DNA of 64,000 nt from Pseudomonas weihenstephanensis (GCF_001043055.1 NZ_JYLF01000003.1:124001-188000); one strand, 5' to 3'; counted from the first letter of the stretch, positions 1-9,718 are shown. The notes: generated by a model not told the origin, from the sequence alone. A program made the numbers and translations.

Positions 1-776
1 CCGTGATCGCCGTGACGGTGTTCATCAGTTTTGTGTTCTTCGTCACCTCGGCCGACTCCGGCACCGTGGTGCTGTCTACCCTCTCGGCGCGAGGTAATAA
101 CGCTGACGAAGACGGTCCGAAATGGCTGCGGGTGTTCTGGGGTGCAATGACGGCGCTGATCACCAGTGCGCTGTTATTTTCGGGCAGCATTGATGCGCTC
201 AAGTCGGCGGTGGTGCTGACATCGTTGCCGTTCTCGCTGATTTTGTTGCTGATGATGTGGGGCCTGCACAAAGCGTTCTATCTGGAATCGCAGAAGCAAA
301 TTGCACAGATGCATTCCTTGGCACCGGTCTCGGCCTCGCGCCGTGGGCGTGGCGGTTGGCGACAACGCCTCAGCCAAGCCGTGCACTTCCCGTCGCGTGA
401 CGAGGTGTACCGCTTTATGGACTCCACGGTGCGCCCGGCGATTGAAGAAGTGAGCGCGGTGTTCCGTGAAAAAGGCCTGAACGTCGTCACCCAGCCGGAC
501 CCGGCCAATGACAACGTGAGCCTGGAGATCGGTCACGGTGAAGAGCACCCGTTCATCTATCAGGTGCAGATGCGTGGCTATTTCACGCCGTCCTTCGCCC
601 GTGGCGGGTTTGGCAAAAAAGAGCAACTGCGTAATCGTCGTTACTACCGCGCTGAAGTGCACTTGAGTGAAGGCAGCCAGGACTACGACCTGACCGGCTA
701 TACCAAAGAGCAAATCATCAACGACATCCTCGACCAGTACGAACGCCACATGCAGTTCCTGCATCTGGTGCGCTGA
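1..776 (+). CDS. betT: BCCT family (BetT-like) choline/betaine transporter, C-terminal part
   Basis: This is the 3' end of a gene that starts before the window; the reading frame is open from the first bases. The visible part carries the last transmembrane helices of a betaine/choline/carnitine transporter (FFVTSADSGT, then two hydrophobic helices near residues 45-90) followed by a hydrophilic cytoplasmic tail of about 160 residues. The motif with TSADSG is typical of BCCT helix 10-11. Long C-terminal tails are known from BetT, where they take part in osmotic regulation. The substrate (choline) is inferred from this tail and not proven. A strong terminator follows directly. Confidence 0.85.
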   Translation, partial: VIAVTVFISFVFFVTSADSGTVVLSTLSARGNNADEDGPKWLRVFWGAMTALITSALLFSGSIDALKSAVVLTSLPFSLILLLMMWGLHKAFYLESQKQIAQMHSLAPVSASRRGRGGWRQRLSQAVHFPSRDEVYRFMDSTVRPAIEEVSAVFREKGLNVVTQPDPANDNVSLEIGHGEEHPFIYQVQMRGYFTPSFARGGFGKKEQLRNRRYYRAEVHLSEGSQDYDLTGYTKEQIINDILDQYERHMQFLHLVR

Positions 777-779
777 TTG

Positions 780-813
780 AAACAAGCCCGCCCGCAATGG
801 GCGGGCTTGTTTT
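780..813 (+). terminator. Rho-independent terminator after the BCCT transporter gene
   Basis: A perfect 14-bp stem (780-793 with 799-812) around a 5-base loop (GCAAT) is GC-rich in its core and ends in a run of T. It begins four bases after the stop codon. Confidence 0.9.
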
Positions 814-957
814 CGCAGGGGTTGTGCTGGCGGTACGCGCGGTGCGTGCGCTAAGAGCTGCTGCATCATTGACCTGCGAAGGGCCTTATCAGCCGCCGGT
901 GCGTGAGCAGATCCGGAATTTGCCGCTGGCGTTTATGGCGTGCTGATACACCTGTCT

Positions 958-999
958 CGCAGGCTGTGATCTTTAACGATCAAAAGATCGCAGCCTGCG
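958..999. repeat. REP-like inverted repeat
   Basis: Two 17-base arms (958-974 and 983-999) pair with one mismatch around an 8-base loop. The arm contains GCAGGCTG, which resembles core sequence of Pseudomonas REP elements and recurs in the element at 10103-10241. It lies just past the stop codon of the HAD gene on the minus strand, so it may protect or end that transcript. Confidence 0.55.
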
Positions 1000-1009
1000 G
1001 GGTGTTGTG

Positions 1010-1654
1010 TCACTTGAAGGCTTGGTGCAACTGCGCCAGCGTGTCGAAGTGGTATTTGGGGGCGAACGCGTTCAGCTCTTCAAAGCTGCCAAAACCATAG
1101 CCCACTGCGGCGGCATCCAGGCCGTTGTCCCGCGCCCCGATCAGGTCGTGTTTGCGGTCGCCGATCATCAAGGTTTGCGCCGGGTCCAGCCCCTGTTCGT
1201 GCATCAGATGAGCAATCAGCTCGACCTTGTTGGTGCGGGTGCCGTCCAGTTCGCTGCCGTAAATCACCTTGAAGTGCTGTGCGAAGCCAAAGTGACGGGC
1301 GATTTCACGGGCATAGACGTGCGGCTTCGAGGTGGCGATAAAGAGCTGCCGACCCTGCGCCACCAGCTCTTGCAGCAACGGCGTGACGCCCTCGAACACT
1401 TCGTTTTCATACAGCCCGGTCACCGCGAAACGCTCGCGGTAGAACCCCATCGCTTCCCACGCTTGTGCCTCGTTAAAACCATAGGTGGCCATGAACTGTT
1501 GCAGCAATGGCGGGCCGATGAAGTGTTCGAGTTGGGTCAGGTCAGGTTCGTCGATCCCCATTTTGCTCAGGCCATACTGGATCGAGCGGGTGATGCCTTC
1601 GCGCGGGTCAGTCAGGGTGCCGTCGAGGTCGAACAATACGTTTGGGTAATGCAT
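1010..1654 (-). CDS. HAD family hydrolase, phosphoglycolate phosphatase-like
   Basis: A 214-residue protein with the HAD signatures in order: motif I FDLDGTLTD near residues 8-16 with both catalytic aspartates, motif II in FIATSKPH near residue 105, and motif III/IV in MIGDRKHDLIGA near residue 163. The length and helical cap fit the Gph/PgmB-like subfamily, which removes phosphate from small metabolites. The true substrate cannot be read from sequence. It is followed upstream (minus direction) by the gamma-carbonic anhydrase gene, a pairing I recall as PA0065-PA0066 in P. aeruginosa. The start ATG has an AGGAG-like site (agga gcc) just upstream. Confidence 0.85.
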   Translation of the reverse strand: MHYPNVLFDLDGTLTDPREGITRSIQYGLSKMGIDEPDLTQLEHFIGPPLLQQFMATYGFNEAQAWEAMGFYRERFAVTGLYENEVFEGVTPLLQELVAQGRQLFIATSKPHVYAREIARHFGFAQHFKVIYGSELDGTRTNKVELIAHLMHEQGLDPAQTLMIGDRKHDLIGARDNGLDAAAVGYGFGSFEELNAFAPKYHFDTLAQLHQAFK

Positions 1655-1676
1655 GCAAGGCTCCTAAAAAGTGGGC

Positions 1677-2225
1677 TTAAAGCGGCAGGTGGTAGCCTTC
1701 GGCCAAGTGCTGGTCTTTGAGTTTTACGTAGTTACCCGCGCTGTAGGTGAAGAAGGCTTGCTCTTTTTCGGTCAGTTCGCGCACCTGCCTGACCGGGCTG
1801 CCGACATACAGAAAGCCACTGGCCAGACGCTTGCCCGGTGGTACCAGGCTGCCCGCGCCGACAATCACGTTGTCTTCAATCACGGCGCCGTCCATCACGA
1901 TGCTGCCCATGCCGATCAAAACGCGGCTGCCCACGGTACAGCCATGCAGCATGACTTTGTGCGCGATGGTCACATCGTCACCCATCAGCAAGGGGAAGCC
2001 CTGGGGGTTGAACGGCCCGGCGTGGGTGATGTGCAACACGCAGCCGTCCTGCACGCTGGTGCGCGCCCCGATGCGGATGCGGTGCATGTCGCCACGGATC
2101 ACGGTCAACGGCCAGACGGAGCTGTCGGCACCGATCTCGACATCGCCGATGACCACGGCCGAACGGTCGACGAAGGCGCGCTCGCCCAATGAAGGTGTGT
2201 GCTGCTGGAACGGACGGATGGACAC
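1677..2225 (-). CDS. Gamma-carbonic anhydrase family protein (YrdA-like, left-handed beta-helix)
   Basis: 182 residues with the hexapeptide-repeat pattern of a left-handed parallel beta-helix (for example GDVEIGADSSVWPLTVIRGD) and metal-ligand-like histidines in the stretch with HITHAG and in IAHKVMLHGC. These are the usual features of the YrdA/CaiE/gamma-carbonic anhydrase family. Many members bind zinc but have no proven hydratase activity, so enzyme function is uncertain. It lies 22 bases ahead of the HAD gene on the same strand and probably shares a transcript. It is divergent from prlC. Confidence 0.85.
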   Translation of the reverse strand: MSIRPFQQHTPSLGERAFVDRSAVVIGDVEIGADSSVWPLTVIRGDMHRIRIGARTSVQDGCVLHITHAGPFNPQGFPLLMGDDVTIAHKVMLHGCTVGSRVLIGMGSIVMDGAVIEDNVIVGAGSLVPPGKRLASGFLYVGSPVRQVRELTEKEQAFFTYSAGNYVKLKDQHLAEGYHLPL

Positions 2226-2327
2226 AAATAGCTTCCTTCTTTAGCAGTAATAGCGGGGCAGAGTGCTGCGCAGAGCGTCGATTGTAATTAAGATGGCCCA
2301 ATGTTTCTTCCAGCCAAGGTGCCAAAC

Positions 2328-4379
2328 GTGAGCGAGAACAACCCTCTATTGCAGCCCTACGACCTGCCGCCGTTCTCGGCGATCCGTCCTGAGCACGTAC
2401 AGCCGGCCATCGAGCAGATCCTCGCCGACAACCGCGCCGGCATTGAAGCAATTCTTAAACAACAAGGCCACAACCCGACCTGGGAAGGCCTGGTGTTGGC
2501 GATGGATGAGCTGAACGACCGCCTGGGCGCCGCCTGGAGCCCGGTCAGCCACCTCAACGCAGTGTGTAACAACGCTGAACTGCGTGCCGCCTACGAGGCG
2601 TGCTTGCCTGCATTGAGCGCCTATTCCACCGAAATGGGCCAGAACCGTGCGCTGTTCCAGGCTTTCGACGCGTTGGCGCACAGCCCGCAGGTGGCCGAGT
2701 TTGATCACGCGCAAAAAACCATTCTTGAGCACTCGCTGCGTGACTTCCGTCTGTCGGGCATCGACCTGCCCGCCGAGAAGCAAAAACGCTACGCCGAGGT
2801 GCAGAGCAAACTGTCCGAGCTGGGCAGTACGTTCTCCAACCAATTGCTCGACGCCACCCAAGCGTGGACCAAGCACATTACGGACGAAGCCGCACTGGCT
2901 GGCCTGACAGAGTCGGCCAAGGCGCAAATGGCCGCAGCAGCCCAGGCCAAAGGCCTCGATGGCTGGCTGATTACCCTCGAATTCCCCAGCTACTACCCGG
3001 TGATGACCTACGCCGAGGACCGCGCCCTGCGCGAAGAAGTCTACGCGGCGTATTGCACCCGTGCGTCGGACCAAGGCCCGAATGCCGGTCAGTTCGATAA
3101 CGGCCCGGTGATGGAACAAATCCTCGACCTGCGTCAGGAACTGGCTCAATTGCTGGGCTTCGGCAGCTTTGCCGAGCTGAGCCTGGCCACCAAAATGGCC
3201 GAGACGCCGGATCAGGTTCTGACCTTCCTGCGCGATCTGGCCAAGCGCAGCAAGCCGTTCGCCGAGCGCGACCTTGAGCAGTTGCAAGCCTATGCCGCCG
3301 AACAAGGCTGCCCGCAGCTTAAAAGCTGGGACAGCGGCTTTTATGGCGAGAAACTGCGCGAGCAGCGTTACAGCGTGTCGCAAGAGGCCCTACGTGCTTA
3401 CTTCCCCATCGACACCGTGCTCAAAGGCCTGTTCGACATCGTGCATACGTTGTACGGCATCGACATTGTTGAAACCAAGGGCTTCGACACCTGGCACCCG
3501 GATGTACGGCTGTTCGAAATCAAAGAAAACGGCCAGCACATCGGGCGCTTCTTCTTTGACTTGTACGCCCGCGCCAACAAGCGTGGCGGTGCGTGGATGG
3601 ACGGCGCCCGCGACCGTCGTCGCACGGCGGCGGGTGTGCTGCAAAGCCCGGTGGCCAACCTGGTGTGCAACTTCACGCCTGCAGTTTCCGGTAAACCTGC
3701 ACTGTTGACGCACGACGAAGTGACCACCCTGTTCCATGAGTTCGGGCACGGCTTGCACCACATGCTCACCGAAATCGAACACGCGGGCGTGTCGGGCATC
3801 AATGGCGTGGCGTGGGACGCGGTCGAGTTGCCGAGCCAGTTCATGGAAAACTGGTGCTGGGAGCCTGAAGGTCTGGCGCTGATTTCCGGTCATTACGAAA
3901 CCGGTGAAGCGTTGCCACAAGACTTGCTGCAAAAAATGCTCGCCGCCAAAAACTTCCAGTCCGGGCTGATGATGGTTCGCCAACTGGAGTTTTCGCTGTT
4001 CGACTTCGAACTGCACGCCACCCACGGTGATGGCCGCACTGTGGCGCAGGTGCTTGAAGGCATTCGCGACGAAGTGTCGGTGATGCGTCCACCGTCCTAC
4101 AACCGCTTCCCTAACAGCTTCGCGCACATCTTTGCCGGGGGTTACGCGGCCGGTTACTACAGCTACAAGTGGGCCGAAGTGCTGTCGGCGGACGCGTTCT
4201 CGCGTTTTGAAGAAGAAGGTGTGTTCAACCCGCACACCGGCAAGGCATTCCGTCAGGCTATTCTGGCCCGTGGTGGCTCAAAGGCACCCATGGAGCTGTT
4301 CAAGGACTTCCGTGGCCGTGAGCCGTCGATTGACGCATTGTTGCGTCACAGCGGCCTGACCGAAGGCGCGGCAGCATGA
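2328..4379 (+). CDS. prlC: Oligopeptidase A (M3 family zinc metallopeptidase)
   Basis: A cytoplasmic zinc oligopeptidase that degrades short peptides, including cleaved signal peptides. The M3 zinc site HEFGH is at about residues 470-474 and the downstream glutamate region (GVAWDAVELPSQFMENW) is intact. From the GTG at 2328 the protein has 683 residues, the usual PrlC length, and begins SENNPLLQPYDLPPF. An in-frame ATG at 2301 would add nine residues, but these are not conserved in the homologues I recall. It overlaps the next gene by four bases (ATGA), so the two are likely coupled. Confidence 0.93.
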   Translation: MSENNPLLQPYDLPPFSAIRPEHVQPAIEQILADNRAGIEAILKQQGHNPTWEGLVLAMDELNDRLGAAWSPVSHLNAVCNNAELRAAYEACLPALSAYSTEMGQNRALFQAFDALAHSPQVAEFDHAQKTILEHSLRDFRLSGIDLPAEKQKRYAEVQSKLSELGSTFSNQLLDATQAWTKHITDEAALAGLTESAKAQMAAAAQAKGLDGWLITLEFPSYYPVMTYAEDRALREEVYAAYCTRASDQGPNAGQFDNGPVMEQILDLRQELAQLLGFGSFAELSLATKMAETPDQVLTFLRDLAKRSKPFAERDLEQLQAYAAEQGCPQLKSWDSGFYGEKLREQRYSVSQEALRAYFPIDTVLKGLFDIVHTLYGIDIVETKGFDTWHPDVRLFEIKENGQHIGRFFFDLYARANKRGGAWMDGARDRRRTAAGVLQSPVANLVCNFTPAVSGKPALLTHDEVTTLFHEFGHGLHHMLTEIEHAGVSGINGVAWDAVELPSQFMENWCWEPEGLALISGHYETGEALPQDLLQKMLAAKNFQSGLMMVRQLEFSLFDFELHATHGDGRTVAQVLEGIRDEVSVMRPPSYNRFPNSFAHIFAGGYAAGYYSYKWAEVLSADAFSRFEEEGVFNPHTGKAFRQAILARGGSKAPMELFKDFRGREPSIDALLRHSGLTEGAAA

Positions 4380-4654
4380 GTGATGCACCGGTGAACGTGA
4401 CCAAAAAACGCTTTATCGCCGGGGCTGTGTGCCCGGCGTGCAGCGAGCCTGACAAGCTGATGATGTGGAATGAAGATGAGGTGCCGCACCGCGAGTGCGT
4501 GGCGTGTGGCTACTCGGACACGTTGAATGAGCAAGGTTTGTCGATACCCAAAGAACTGGGTACGCGGGTGAATGTTTCAGCGCTGAAAAAAACCCCGGAC
4601 CCTAAAGTGCAGGCGGTGCAGTTTTACCCGAACCCGAAGCTGAAAAAGCCTTAG
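4376..4654 (+). CDS. YheV family small zinc-ribbon protein
   Basis: 92 residues with two CxxC pairs (CPAC near residue 20 and CVAC near residue 42) that should bind one zinc ion. The basic N-terminus and the C-terminal tail match YheV, a short conserved protein of unknown role that follows prlC in Pseudomonas and other gammaproteobacteria. The start codon overlaps the prlC stop codon as ATGA, which indicates translational coupling. A 12-bp hairpin terminator lies downstream. Confidence 0.88.
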   Translation: MSDAPVNVTKKRFIAGAVCPACSEPDKLMMWNEDEVPHRECVACGYSDTLNEQGLSIPKELGTRVNVSALKKTPDPKVQAVQFYPNPKLKKP

Positions 4655-4675
4655 TTCCTCCGCCCATTAAGCACA

Positions 4676-4706
4676 GTGATGCGGTGTTGCACAGACACCG
4701 CATCAC
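4676..4706. terminator. Hairpin terminator between convergent genes
   Basis: A perfect 12-bp stem (4676-4687 with 4695-4706) and 7-base loop lie between the prlC-yheV unit and the minus-strand unknown gene. There is no long T-run on either side, so it may act as a transcript end or stability element. Confidence 0.6.
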
Positions 4707-4708
4707 CC

Positions 4709-5209
4709 TCATGAGGTGTGAGTGTGGTGGCCTGGCTCTGATGCCAAATCGTCCCGCAAGAGATTAAATTGACCTGTTGCTTTTTTCTCAGTGCTGTCGA
4801 TCGTGAACGTTGCTTCGAAGGTGGCTTCTACAGTGCCTGCCGAGGGGTCAAGCTTCACTTTCAGCGTGGCACTGTCGGCCTTGTGTTGGCGAACAGTGTG
4901 GTACTGCGGTGGCGGTGGTATCGAGTAAGAATAGGTGGCATACAACCCGTCACTGAGTTGGTAACTGCGGTCCAGTGGTTCATTGTTTATATACGGAATC
5001 ATGAATAAGAAGCCGACATAGTTATCGGTGACGACTTGGCCTATTGAACCGGAGAACACCCACTGCGGTTTGTCTCCCATGCTCCAGTCACTCAAATAGA
5101 AAGTGTTGGCCGTGGCGCGAAAGTTCCCCTCATCAAACACCCATTCAAAATTACCTTTAAGGGTATGGGAGTGGGACGTTTTTGGAATTAAAACAATGTG
5201 TTCGGACAT
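4709..5209 (-). CDS. Hypothetical protein, beta-rich, first of a paralogous pair
   Basis: I do not recognise this 166-residue protein. It has no signal peptide, no transmembrane segment and no cysteine pair, and looks beta-rich with many aromatic residues. The order of elements matches the neighbouring gene at 5240-5680: an early SGSIG or SGVSS turn, a hydrophobic strand (GFLFMIPYI or IFLWIKKGI), an LSDGLYATYSY-like strand, and a final strand with VEATFEATFT. I infer that the two arose by duplication. It is the distal gene of a two-gene unit, 30 bases after its neighbour. The C-terminus is His-rich (GHHTHTS). Confidence 0.7.
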   Translation of the reverse strand: MSEHIVLIPKTSHSHTLKGNFEWVFDEGNFRATANTFYLSDWSMGDKPQWVFSGSIGQVVTDNYVGFLFMIPYINNEPLDRSYQLSDGLYATYSYSIPPPPQYHTVRQHKADSATLKVKLDPSAGTVEATFEATFTIDSTEKKATGQFNLLRDDLASEPGHHTHTS

Positions 5210-5239
5210 GGTTTATTTCCTCTGCGTGAGCATGATCAA

Positions 5240-5680
5240 TTATTTGGCCAGTTCGAAAACCCTTGAAATATCAAGCTCCCCATTTGTCACTTTGTATTCA
5301 TTTTGTTGGCCAGCAACAAAATTGAAGGTCGCCTGGAAATGGTGCCGTTCAGGCGTGATAACCACCTTGATATCGACTTTACCTTCGGTGGCCCTTGTTG
5401 TTACCTGCGCATACCGAATGTCCATGTAGACATCCCGATTCGCCTGGCCCAAGTCATAAACGCCATTCGATATGCCCTTTTTTATCCACAGAAAAATGGT
5501 GCTATCGGGTTTGCTGCTCACGCCAGACATACGGTAGTGCGAGAAGCTGGGGTTATAGAAGTGCGTGACTGAATCCGAACTAAAGGTGTAAGAGGTGCCG
5601 TCCACGGTCATGTTGGCCTTTACACTGCCAGTGGCAGGTAGACGAACCGTTGAATCATCATCTTGCTCAGTGTTCATCAA
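5240..5680 (-). CDS. Hypothetical protein, beta-rich, second of a paralogous pair
   Basis: A 146-residue protein of unknown function, first gene of a two-gene minus-strand unit. It has an acidic N-terminus (MNTEQDDDS) and then alternating hydrophobic and polar stretches typical of a beta-sandwich. No secretion signal is visible. It resembles its neighbour at 4709-5209 in layout, though identity is low. The base composition is more AT-rich than the flanking prlC and cys genes, which suggests recent acquisition. It is conceivably a small pore-forming or lectin-like protein, but there is no motif to support either. Confidence 0.68.
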   Translation of the reverse strand: MMNTEQDDDSTVRLPATGSVKANMTVDGTSYTFSSDSVTHFYNPSFSHYRMSGVSSKPDSTIFLWIKKGISNGVYDLGQANRDVYMDIRYAQVTTRATEGKVDIKVVITPERHHFQATFNFVAGQQNEYKVTNGELDISRVFELAK

Positions 5681-5863
5681 GTGGCGCCTTTGTGACAGTC
5701 AATGAGTAGGCACGCGGATAACAGCGCGATGACCACAGGGTATTAACAGAGCGCCGCTTTGCCTACTGTCAATATTGACAGGGGCTAAGGCGTGATGACC
5801 AAAGGGTGATAAGTGCACGGGTTTAAACAGTGAATGACGTCTGTTCACCGGCGAGCTGTTCAA

Positions 5864-5900
5864 TAAAAAGGCCTGAGCGTCGTAAGACGTCAGGCCTGTT
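5864..5900 (-). terminator. Rho-independent terminator of the cys transport operon
   Basis: An inverted repeat of 12-13 bp (5869-5881 with 5886-5897) has a GTAA loop (read on +). On the minus strand it is followed by T-rich sequence (TTTTTATT), which fits termination downstream of cysA. Confidence 0.85.
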
Positions 5901-5915
5901 TGTCACTGTCGACGA

Positions 5916-6905
5916 TTACACGCTGGCGTGTTTTTGCCACACCTTAGGCTTGAAGAACAACGTCTCGCCCCGCACCAAGTCGGTGAGGCTGTCGTGGTCT
6001 TTAACCACTTCCACTTCGATCAGCTCGCTCTGACCCTCAACTTTCAACGTCACCCGGGTGGTCGCGCCCAATGGGCGAATGTCGCGTACCTGCGCGGCGT
6101 GGTGGTCCTCTATCTCATGACGTGACAACGACACCTCATGCGGACGGAACAGCACATGTTGGTCCTCACCAATGTGCAGGCGGTTAGAGTCACCCAGGAA
6201 GTGGTACACAAAATCGCTGGCCGGATGTTCGTACACATCCCCCGGTGAGCCGATTTGCTCGATCACGCCCTTGTTCATCACCACGATGCGGTCGGCCACT
6301 TCCATCGCCTCCTCCTGGTCGTGGGTCACGAACACTGAGGTCAGGTTGATGTCTTCGTGCAGGCGCGCCAACCAGCGGCGCAGCTCTTTACGGACCTTGG
6401 CATCGAGGGCGCCGAACGGTTCGTCCAGCAGCAGCACTTTAGGCTCTACGGCCAAGGCGCGAGCCAGGGCAATACGCTGGCGCTGCCCGCCCGAAAGCTG
6501 CTCGGGGTAGCGATCCGACAGCCAGTCCAGTTGCACCATGTTCAGCAGTTCGTGGACTTTTTCGGCAATGCGCGTTTCGCTTGGGCGTTCTTTTTTCGGC
6601 TTCATGCGCAGGCCGAACGCAACGTTGTCAAACACCGTCATGTGGCGAAACAGCGCGTAATGCTGGAACACAAAACCGACGTTGCGATCGCGCACGTCGT
6701 GGCCGGAGACGTCTTCGCCGTGGAACACGATGTTGCCTTCGTCCGGGGTTTCGAGGCCGGCGATGATGCGCAGCAAGGTGGTTTTGCCACAGCCCGAAGG
6801 GCCAAGCAGGGCCACCAGCTCGCCGCTCTGGATGTCCAGGTTGATGCTGTTCAGCGCCTTGAAGGCATTGAAGTTCTTGCTGACGTTACGGACTTCGATC
6901 GACAT
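5916..6905 (-). CDS. cysA: Sulfate/thiosulfate ABC transporter ATP-binding protein CysA
   Basis: 329 residues. The ATPase domain has Walker [13 protein letters not shown] (about 34-45), the signature LSGGQRQR, Walker [13 protein letters not shown], and the switch histidine in [10 protein letters not shown]-terminal TOBE-like regulatory domain follows (about 235-329, with FRPHEVSL). It energises sulfate or thiosulfate import by the CysT-CysW permease with Sbp as the periplasmic binding protein. It is the last gene of the operon, three bases after cysW, and a terminator follows. Confidence 0.95.
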   Translation of the reverse strand: MSIEVRNVSKNFNAFKALNSINLDIQSGELVALLGPSGCGKTTLLRIIAGLETPDEGNIVFHGEDVSGHDVRDRNVGFVFQHYALFRHMTVFDNVAFGLRMKPKKERPSETRIAEKVHELLNMVQLDWLSDRYPEQLSGGQRQRIALARALAVEPKVLLLDEPFGALDAKVRKELRRWLARLHEDINLTSVFVTHDQEEAMEVADRIVVMNKGVIEQIGSPGDVYEHPASDFVYHFLGDSNRLHIGEDQHVLFRPHEVSLSRHEIEDHHAAQVRDIRPLGATTRVTLKVEGQSELIEVEVVKDHDSLTDLVRGETLFFKPKVWQKHASV

Positions 6906-6908
6906 GGT

Positions 6909-7781
6909 TTATTCCTCCGCGGCGCTGGCGCGCAGGCGGTTAATACGGGATTCGCTCCACTGCTTGAGCAGCAGGATGAAGAGCGCCAGGATCAGCAACA
7001 GGGTGGCCACAGCAAAGGCGGCGACGTGGTTGTATTCGTTGTAGAGGATCTCGACGTGCAGCGGCAGGGTGTTGGTCACCCCGCGAATGTGCCCGGACAC
7101 CACCGACACTGCACCGAATTCACCCATCGCCCGCGCCGTACACAGCACGACGCCGTAGATCAGGCCCCATTTGATGTTGGGCACGGTGACGTGCCAGAAC
7201 ATCTGCCAACCGTTGGCACCCAGCAGGCGTGCAGCCTCTTCTTCCTGGGTGCCCTGCTCTTGCATCAGCGGGATCAGTTCACGGGCCACGAAAGGCACGG
7301 TGACGAAGATCGTGGCGAGTACGATGCCCGGTAACGCAAAGACGATTTGAATGTCGTGGTCTTGCAGCCAAGGGCCAATAAAACCCTGCGCGCCAAACAT
7401 CAATACGTAGACCAGACCTGCAATCACCGGTGACACCGAAAATGGCAGGTCGATCAGGGTCACGAGGATGCTTTTGCCGCGAAAGCTGTATTTGCTCACG
7501 CACCACGCCGCGCTGACGCCGAACACCACGTTGAGTGGCACCGAAATGACCACGGCGATGATGGTCAGCTTCAAGGCCGACAGGGCATCGGGTTCAAGGA
7601 TCGCGTCGAAGAACGCCCCGAAACCCAGTTTCAGGCCTTGGGACACTACGATCAGCAACGGCAGCAGCAGAAACACGGTGAAAAACAACCAGCCGAAACC
7701 GATCAGCAGGCGGCGTGAGCGCGGGCTGCCACGGCGCGCCGCGTTGGCGACCGAGGACGTGCTCGAAATGGAGTTGGACAT
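6909..7781 (-). CDS. cysW: Sulfate ABC transporter permease CysW
   Basis: A 290-residue inner-membrane permease with about six transmembrane helices and the EAA loop ([20 protein letters not shown]) that contacts CysA. An extra basic N-terminal tail ([10 protein letters not shown]) precedes the first helix. It lies between cysT and cysA with gaps of 13 and 3 bases, so all three are co-transcribed. With CysT it forms the membrane channel for sulfate and thiosulfate. Confidence 0.95.
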   Translation of the reverse strand: MSNSISSTSSVANAARRGSPRSRRLLIGFGWLFFTVFLLLPLLIVVSQGLKLGFGAFFDAILEPDALSALKLTIIAVVISVPLNVVFGVSAAWCVSKYSFRGKSILVTLIDLPFSVSPVIAGLVYVLMFGAQGFIGPWLQDHDIQIVFALPGIVLATIFVTVPFVARELIPLMQEQGTQEEEAARLLGANGWQMFWHVTVPNIKWGLIYGVVLCTARAMGEFGAVSVVSGHIRGVTNTLPLHVEILYNEYNHVAAFAVATLLLILALFILLLKQWSESRINRLRASAAEE

Positions 7782-7794
7782 GGTCAGGCCTCCT

Positions 7795-8613
7795 TCACGG
7801 TTTTTCGATGCGGCGCTGAATCAGGTTGATCAGCAGCAGCAAAATGAAGGAAACCACCAGCATCATCACGCCAATGGCGGTAGCGCCGGTGTAGTCGTAT
7901 TGGTCGAGTTTGACCATGATCAGCAACGGCAGGATTTCTGTTTTCATTGGCATGTTGCCCGCAATGAAAATTACCGAGCCGTACTCGCCGACGCCACGGG
8001 CAAAGGCCAGCGCAAAACCGGTCAACCAGGCAGGTAGCAGGGCGGGCACCAGAATGTAGCGGAACACTTGCAGCGGCTTGGCGCCGAGGCAGGCGGCGGC
8101 TTCTTCGATTTCACGCGGAATGTCTGCCAGTACCGGTTGCACGGTGCGCACCACAAACGGCAGCGTGACGAAGGTCAGCGCCAGGGTGATACCCATCGGG
8201 GTGTAGGCGATTTTAAAGCCCAGGTCGGCAGCAAACTGGCCGATCCAGCCATTGGGGGCGTAGAGCGCCGTCAAAGCAATCCCGGCCACGGCGGTCGGCA
8301 AGGCGAAAGGAAGGTCGATCATCGCGTCGATCACTTTGCGCCCTGGGAAGGTGTAACGCACCAGGACCCAGGCCAGCACGGTGCCGATGATGCCGTTGAT
8401 CAGCGCCGCGACAAAGGCGGTGCCGAAGCTCAACTTGAGCGCGGCCAGCACGCGAGGTGCGCTGATGATGGCCCAAAACTGGTCCCAGGTCAGTTGCGCG
8501 GCATGTACGAACATGGCGGCCAGCGGGATCAGCACAATCAGACTGAGGTACACCAAGGTGTAGCCCAGTGTCAGCCCGAAGCCGGGTATGACGGGGGAGA
8601 TACGACGCGACAT
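7795..8613 (-). CDS. cysT: Sulfate ABC transporter permease CysT (CysU)
   Basis: A 272-residue permease with about six transmembrane helices, starting [19 protein letters not shown], which is typical of CysT. The EAA loop is visible as [16 protein letters not shown]. It follows sbp on the minus strand after a 91-base gap that contains a stem-loop, and precedes cysW by 13 bases. It forms the sulfate channel together with CysW. Confidence 0.95.
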   Translation of the reverse strand: MSRRISPVIPGFGLTLGYTLVYLSLIVLIPLAAMFVHAAQLTWDQFWAIISAPRVLAALKLSFGTAFVAALINGIIGTVLAWVLVRYTFPGRKVIDAMIDLPFALPTAVAGIALTALYAPNGWIGQFAADLGFKIAYTPMGITLALTFVTLPFVVRTVQPVLADIPREIEEAAACLGAKPLQVFRYILVPALLPAWLTGFALAFARGVGEYGSVIFIAGNMPMKTEILPLLIMVKLDQYDYTGATAIGVMMLVVSFILLLLINLIQRRIEKP

Positions 8614-8637
8614 AAAAGTCCTTGTTTAACGCACGAA

Positions 8638-8658
8638 GCCCGCAAACCAATTGCGGGC
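8638..8658 (-). other. Stem-loop between sbp and cysT
   Basis: An 8-bp perfect stem (8638-8645 with 8651-8658, GCCCGCAA arm) has a 5-base loop. No T-run follows in the direction of transcription. A hairpin here could protect the 3' end of the sbp message and keep the binding protein more abundant than the membrane parts. That role is inference. Confidence 0.5.
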
Positions 8659-8704
8659 TCAATGTTCTAGCTTTCAGCGATGCCTAATGGCCCCGCCCCA
8701 CAAG

Positions 8705-9718
8705 TTATTGCGCCTGGTAGATCTGGTCGAACACGCCACCGTCATTGAAGAATTTCGGTTGAGCAGTCTTCCAGCCGCCGAAGTCTTTGTCGATAGTGAC
8801 AAGGTCCAGCTTGGGAAACTGTTGTGCGTATTTGGCCGCGACCTTTTCATCACGCGGGCGGTAGAAATTTTTGGCAGCAATTTCTTGTCCGGCCGGGCTG
8901 TACAGGTGTTCGAGGTACGCTTTAGCGATCTCGCCATTGCCCTTTTTGTCGGCGTTTTTGTCGACCACGGCCACAGGAGGCTCCGCCAGAATCGACAGTG
9001 AAGGCACGACAATGTCGAACTTGTCAGCGCCGCCGTCTTCTTTCAGCGCCAGGAACGCTTCGTTTTCCCACGCGAGCAATACGTCCCCCTGACCGTTGTT
9101 GACGAAGGTAATGGTCGAACCGCGTGCGCCGGTGTCCAGCACCGGGACGTGTTTGAACAGGGTTTGTACGTAGGCTTTGGCCTTGGCTTCGTCGCCACCG
9201 TTAGCCTTGAGGCCATAAGCGTAGGCCGCGAGGAAGTTCCAGCGCGCGCCGCCGCTGGTTTTGGGGTTCGGGGTAATCACCGATACGCCGTCTTTGGTCA
9301 GGTCGCCCCAGTCCTTGATGCCTTTGGGGTTGCCCTTGCGCACCAGGAACACGATGGTTGAGGTGTACGGGGTGCTGGCCTCCGGCAGGCGGGTTTGCCA
9401 GTTTTCCGGGAGCGAGCCTTTGTTCAGTTTGGCGATTTCGTCGATGTCACCGGCCAGCGCCAGGGTCACAACATCAGCACGCAGGCCATCAATCACGCCA
9501 CGCGCTTGCTTGCCCGAACCGCCGTGTGATTGCTGAATTTTGACGGTGTCGCCCGGATGATTTTGCTTCCAGAAGTTGGAGAATTCGGCGTTGTAATCCT
9601 GATACAGCTCACGGGTTGGATCGTAAGAGACGTTCAACAACTCGTAATCTTTGGCCACAGCGGAGCCAGCAAAAATGGCACTGGCCAGCGCGGCCAAAGC
9701 GTAACGGCGTAGGGACAT
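8705..9718 (-). CDS. sbp: Periplasmic sulfate-binding protein
   Basis: 337 residues with a clear Sec signal peptide ([22 protein letters not shown], cut before [16 protein letters not shown]). The mature N-terminus, [12 protein letters not shown] and [15 protein letters not shown] segments are characteristic of the prokaryotic sulfate-binding protein family. It delivers sulfate to CysTWA. The gene follows oscA by 66 bases and precedes cysT, so the order is oscA-sbp-cysT-cysW-cysA, as I recall for PA0284-PA0280. Confidence 0.95.
   Translation of the reverse strand: MSLRRYALAALASAIFAGSAVAKDYELLNVSYDPTRELYQDYNAEFSNFWKQNHPGDTVKIQQSHGGSGKQARGVIDGLRADVVTLALAGDIDEIAKLNKGSLPENWQTRLPEASTPYTSTIVFLVRKGNPKGIKDWGDLTKDGVSVITPNPKTSGGARWNFLAAYAYGLKANGGDEAKAKAYVQTLFKHVPVLDTGARGSTITFVNNGQGDVLLAWENEAFLALKEDGGADKFDIVVPSLSILAEPPVAVVDKNADKKGNGEIAKAYLEHLYSPAGQEIAAKNFYRPRDEKVAAKYAQQFPKLDLVTIDKDFGGWKTAQPKFFNDGGVFDQIYQAQ

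Noticed and set aside
2301..2327. ATG start for prlC nine codons upstream
   Set aside because: The added residues (MFLPAKVPN) are not a PrlC feature; the GTG at 2328 gives the usual N-terminus.
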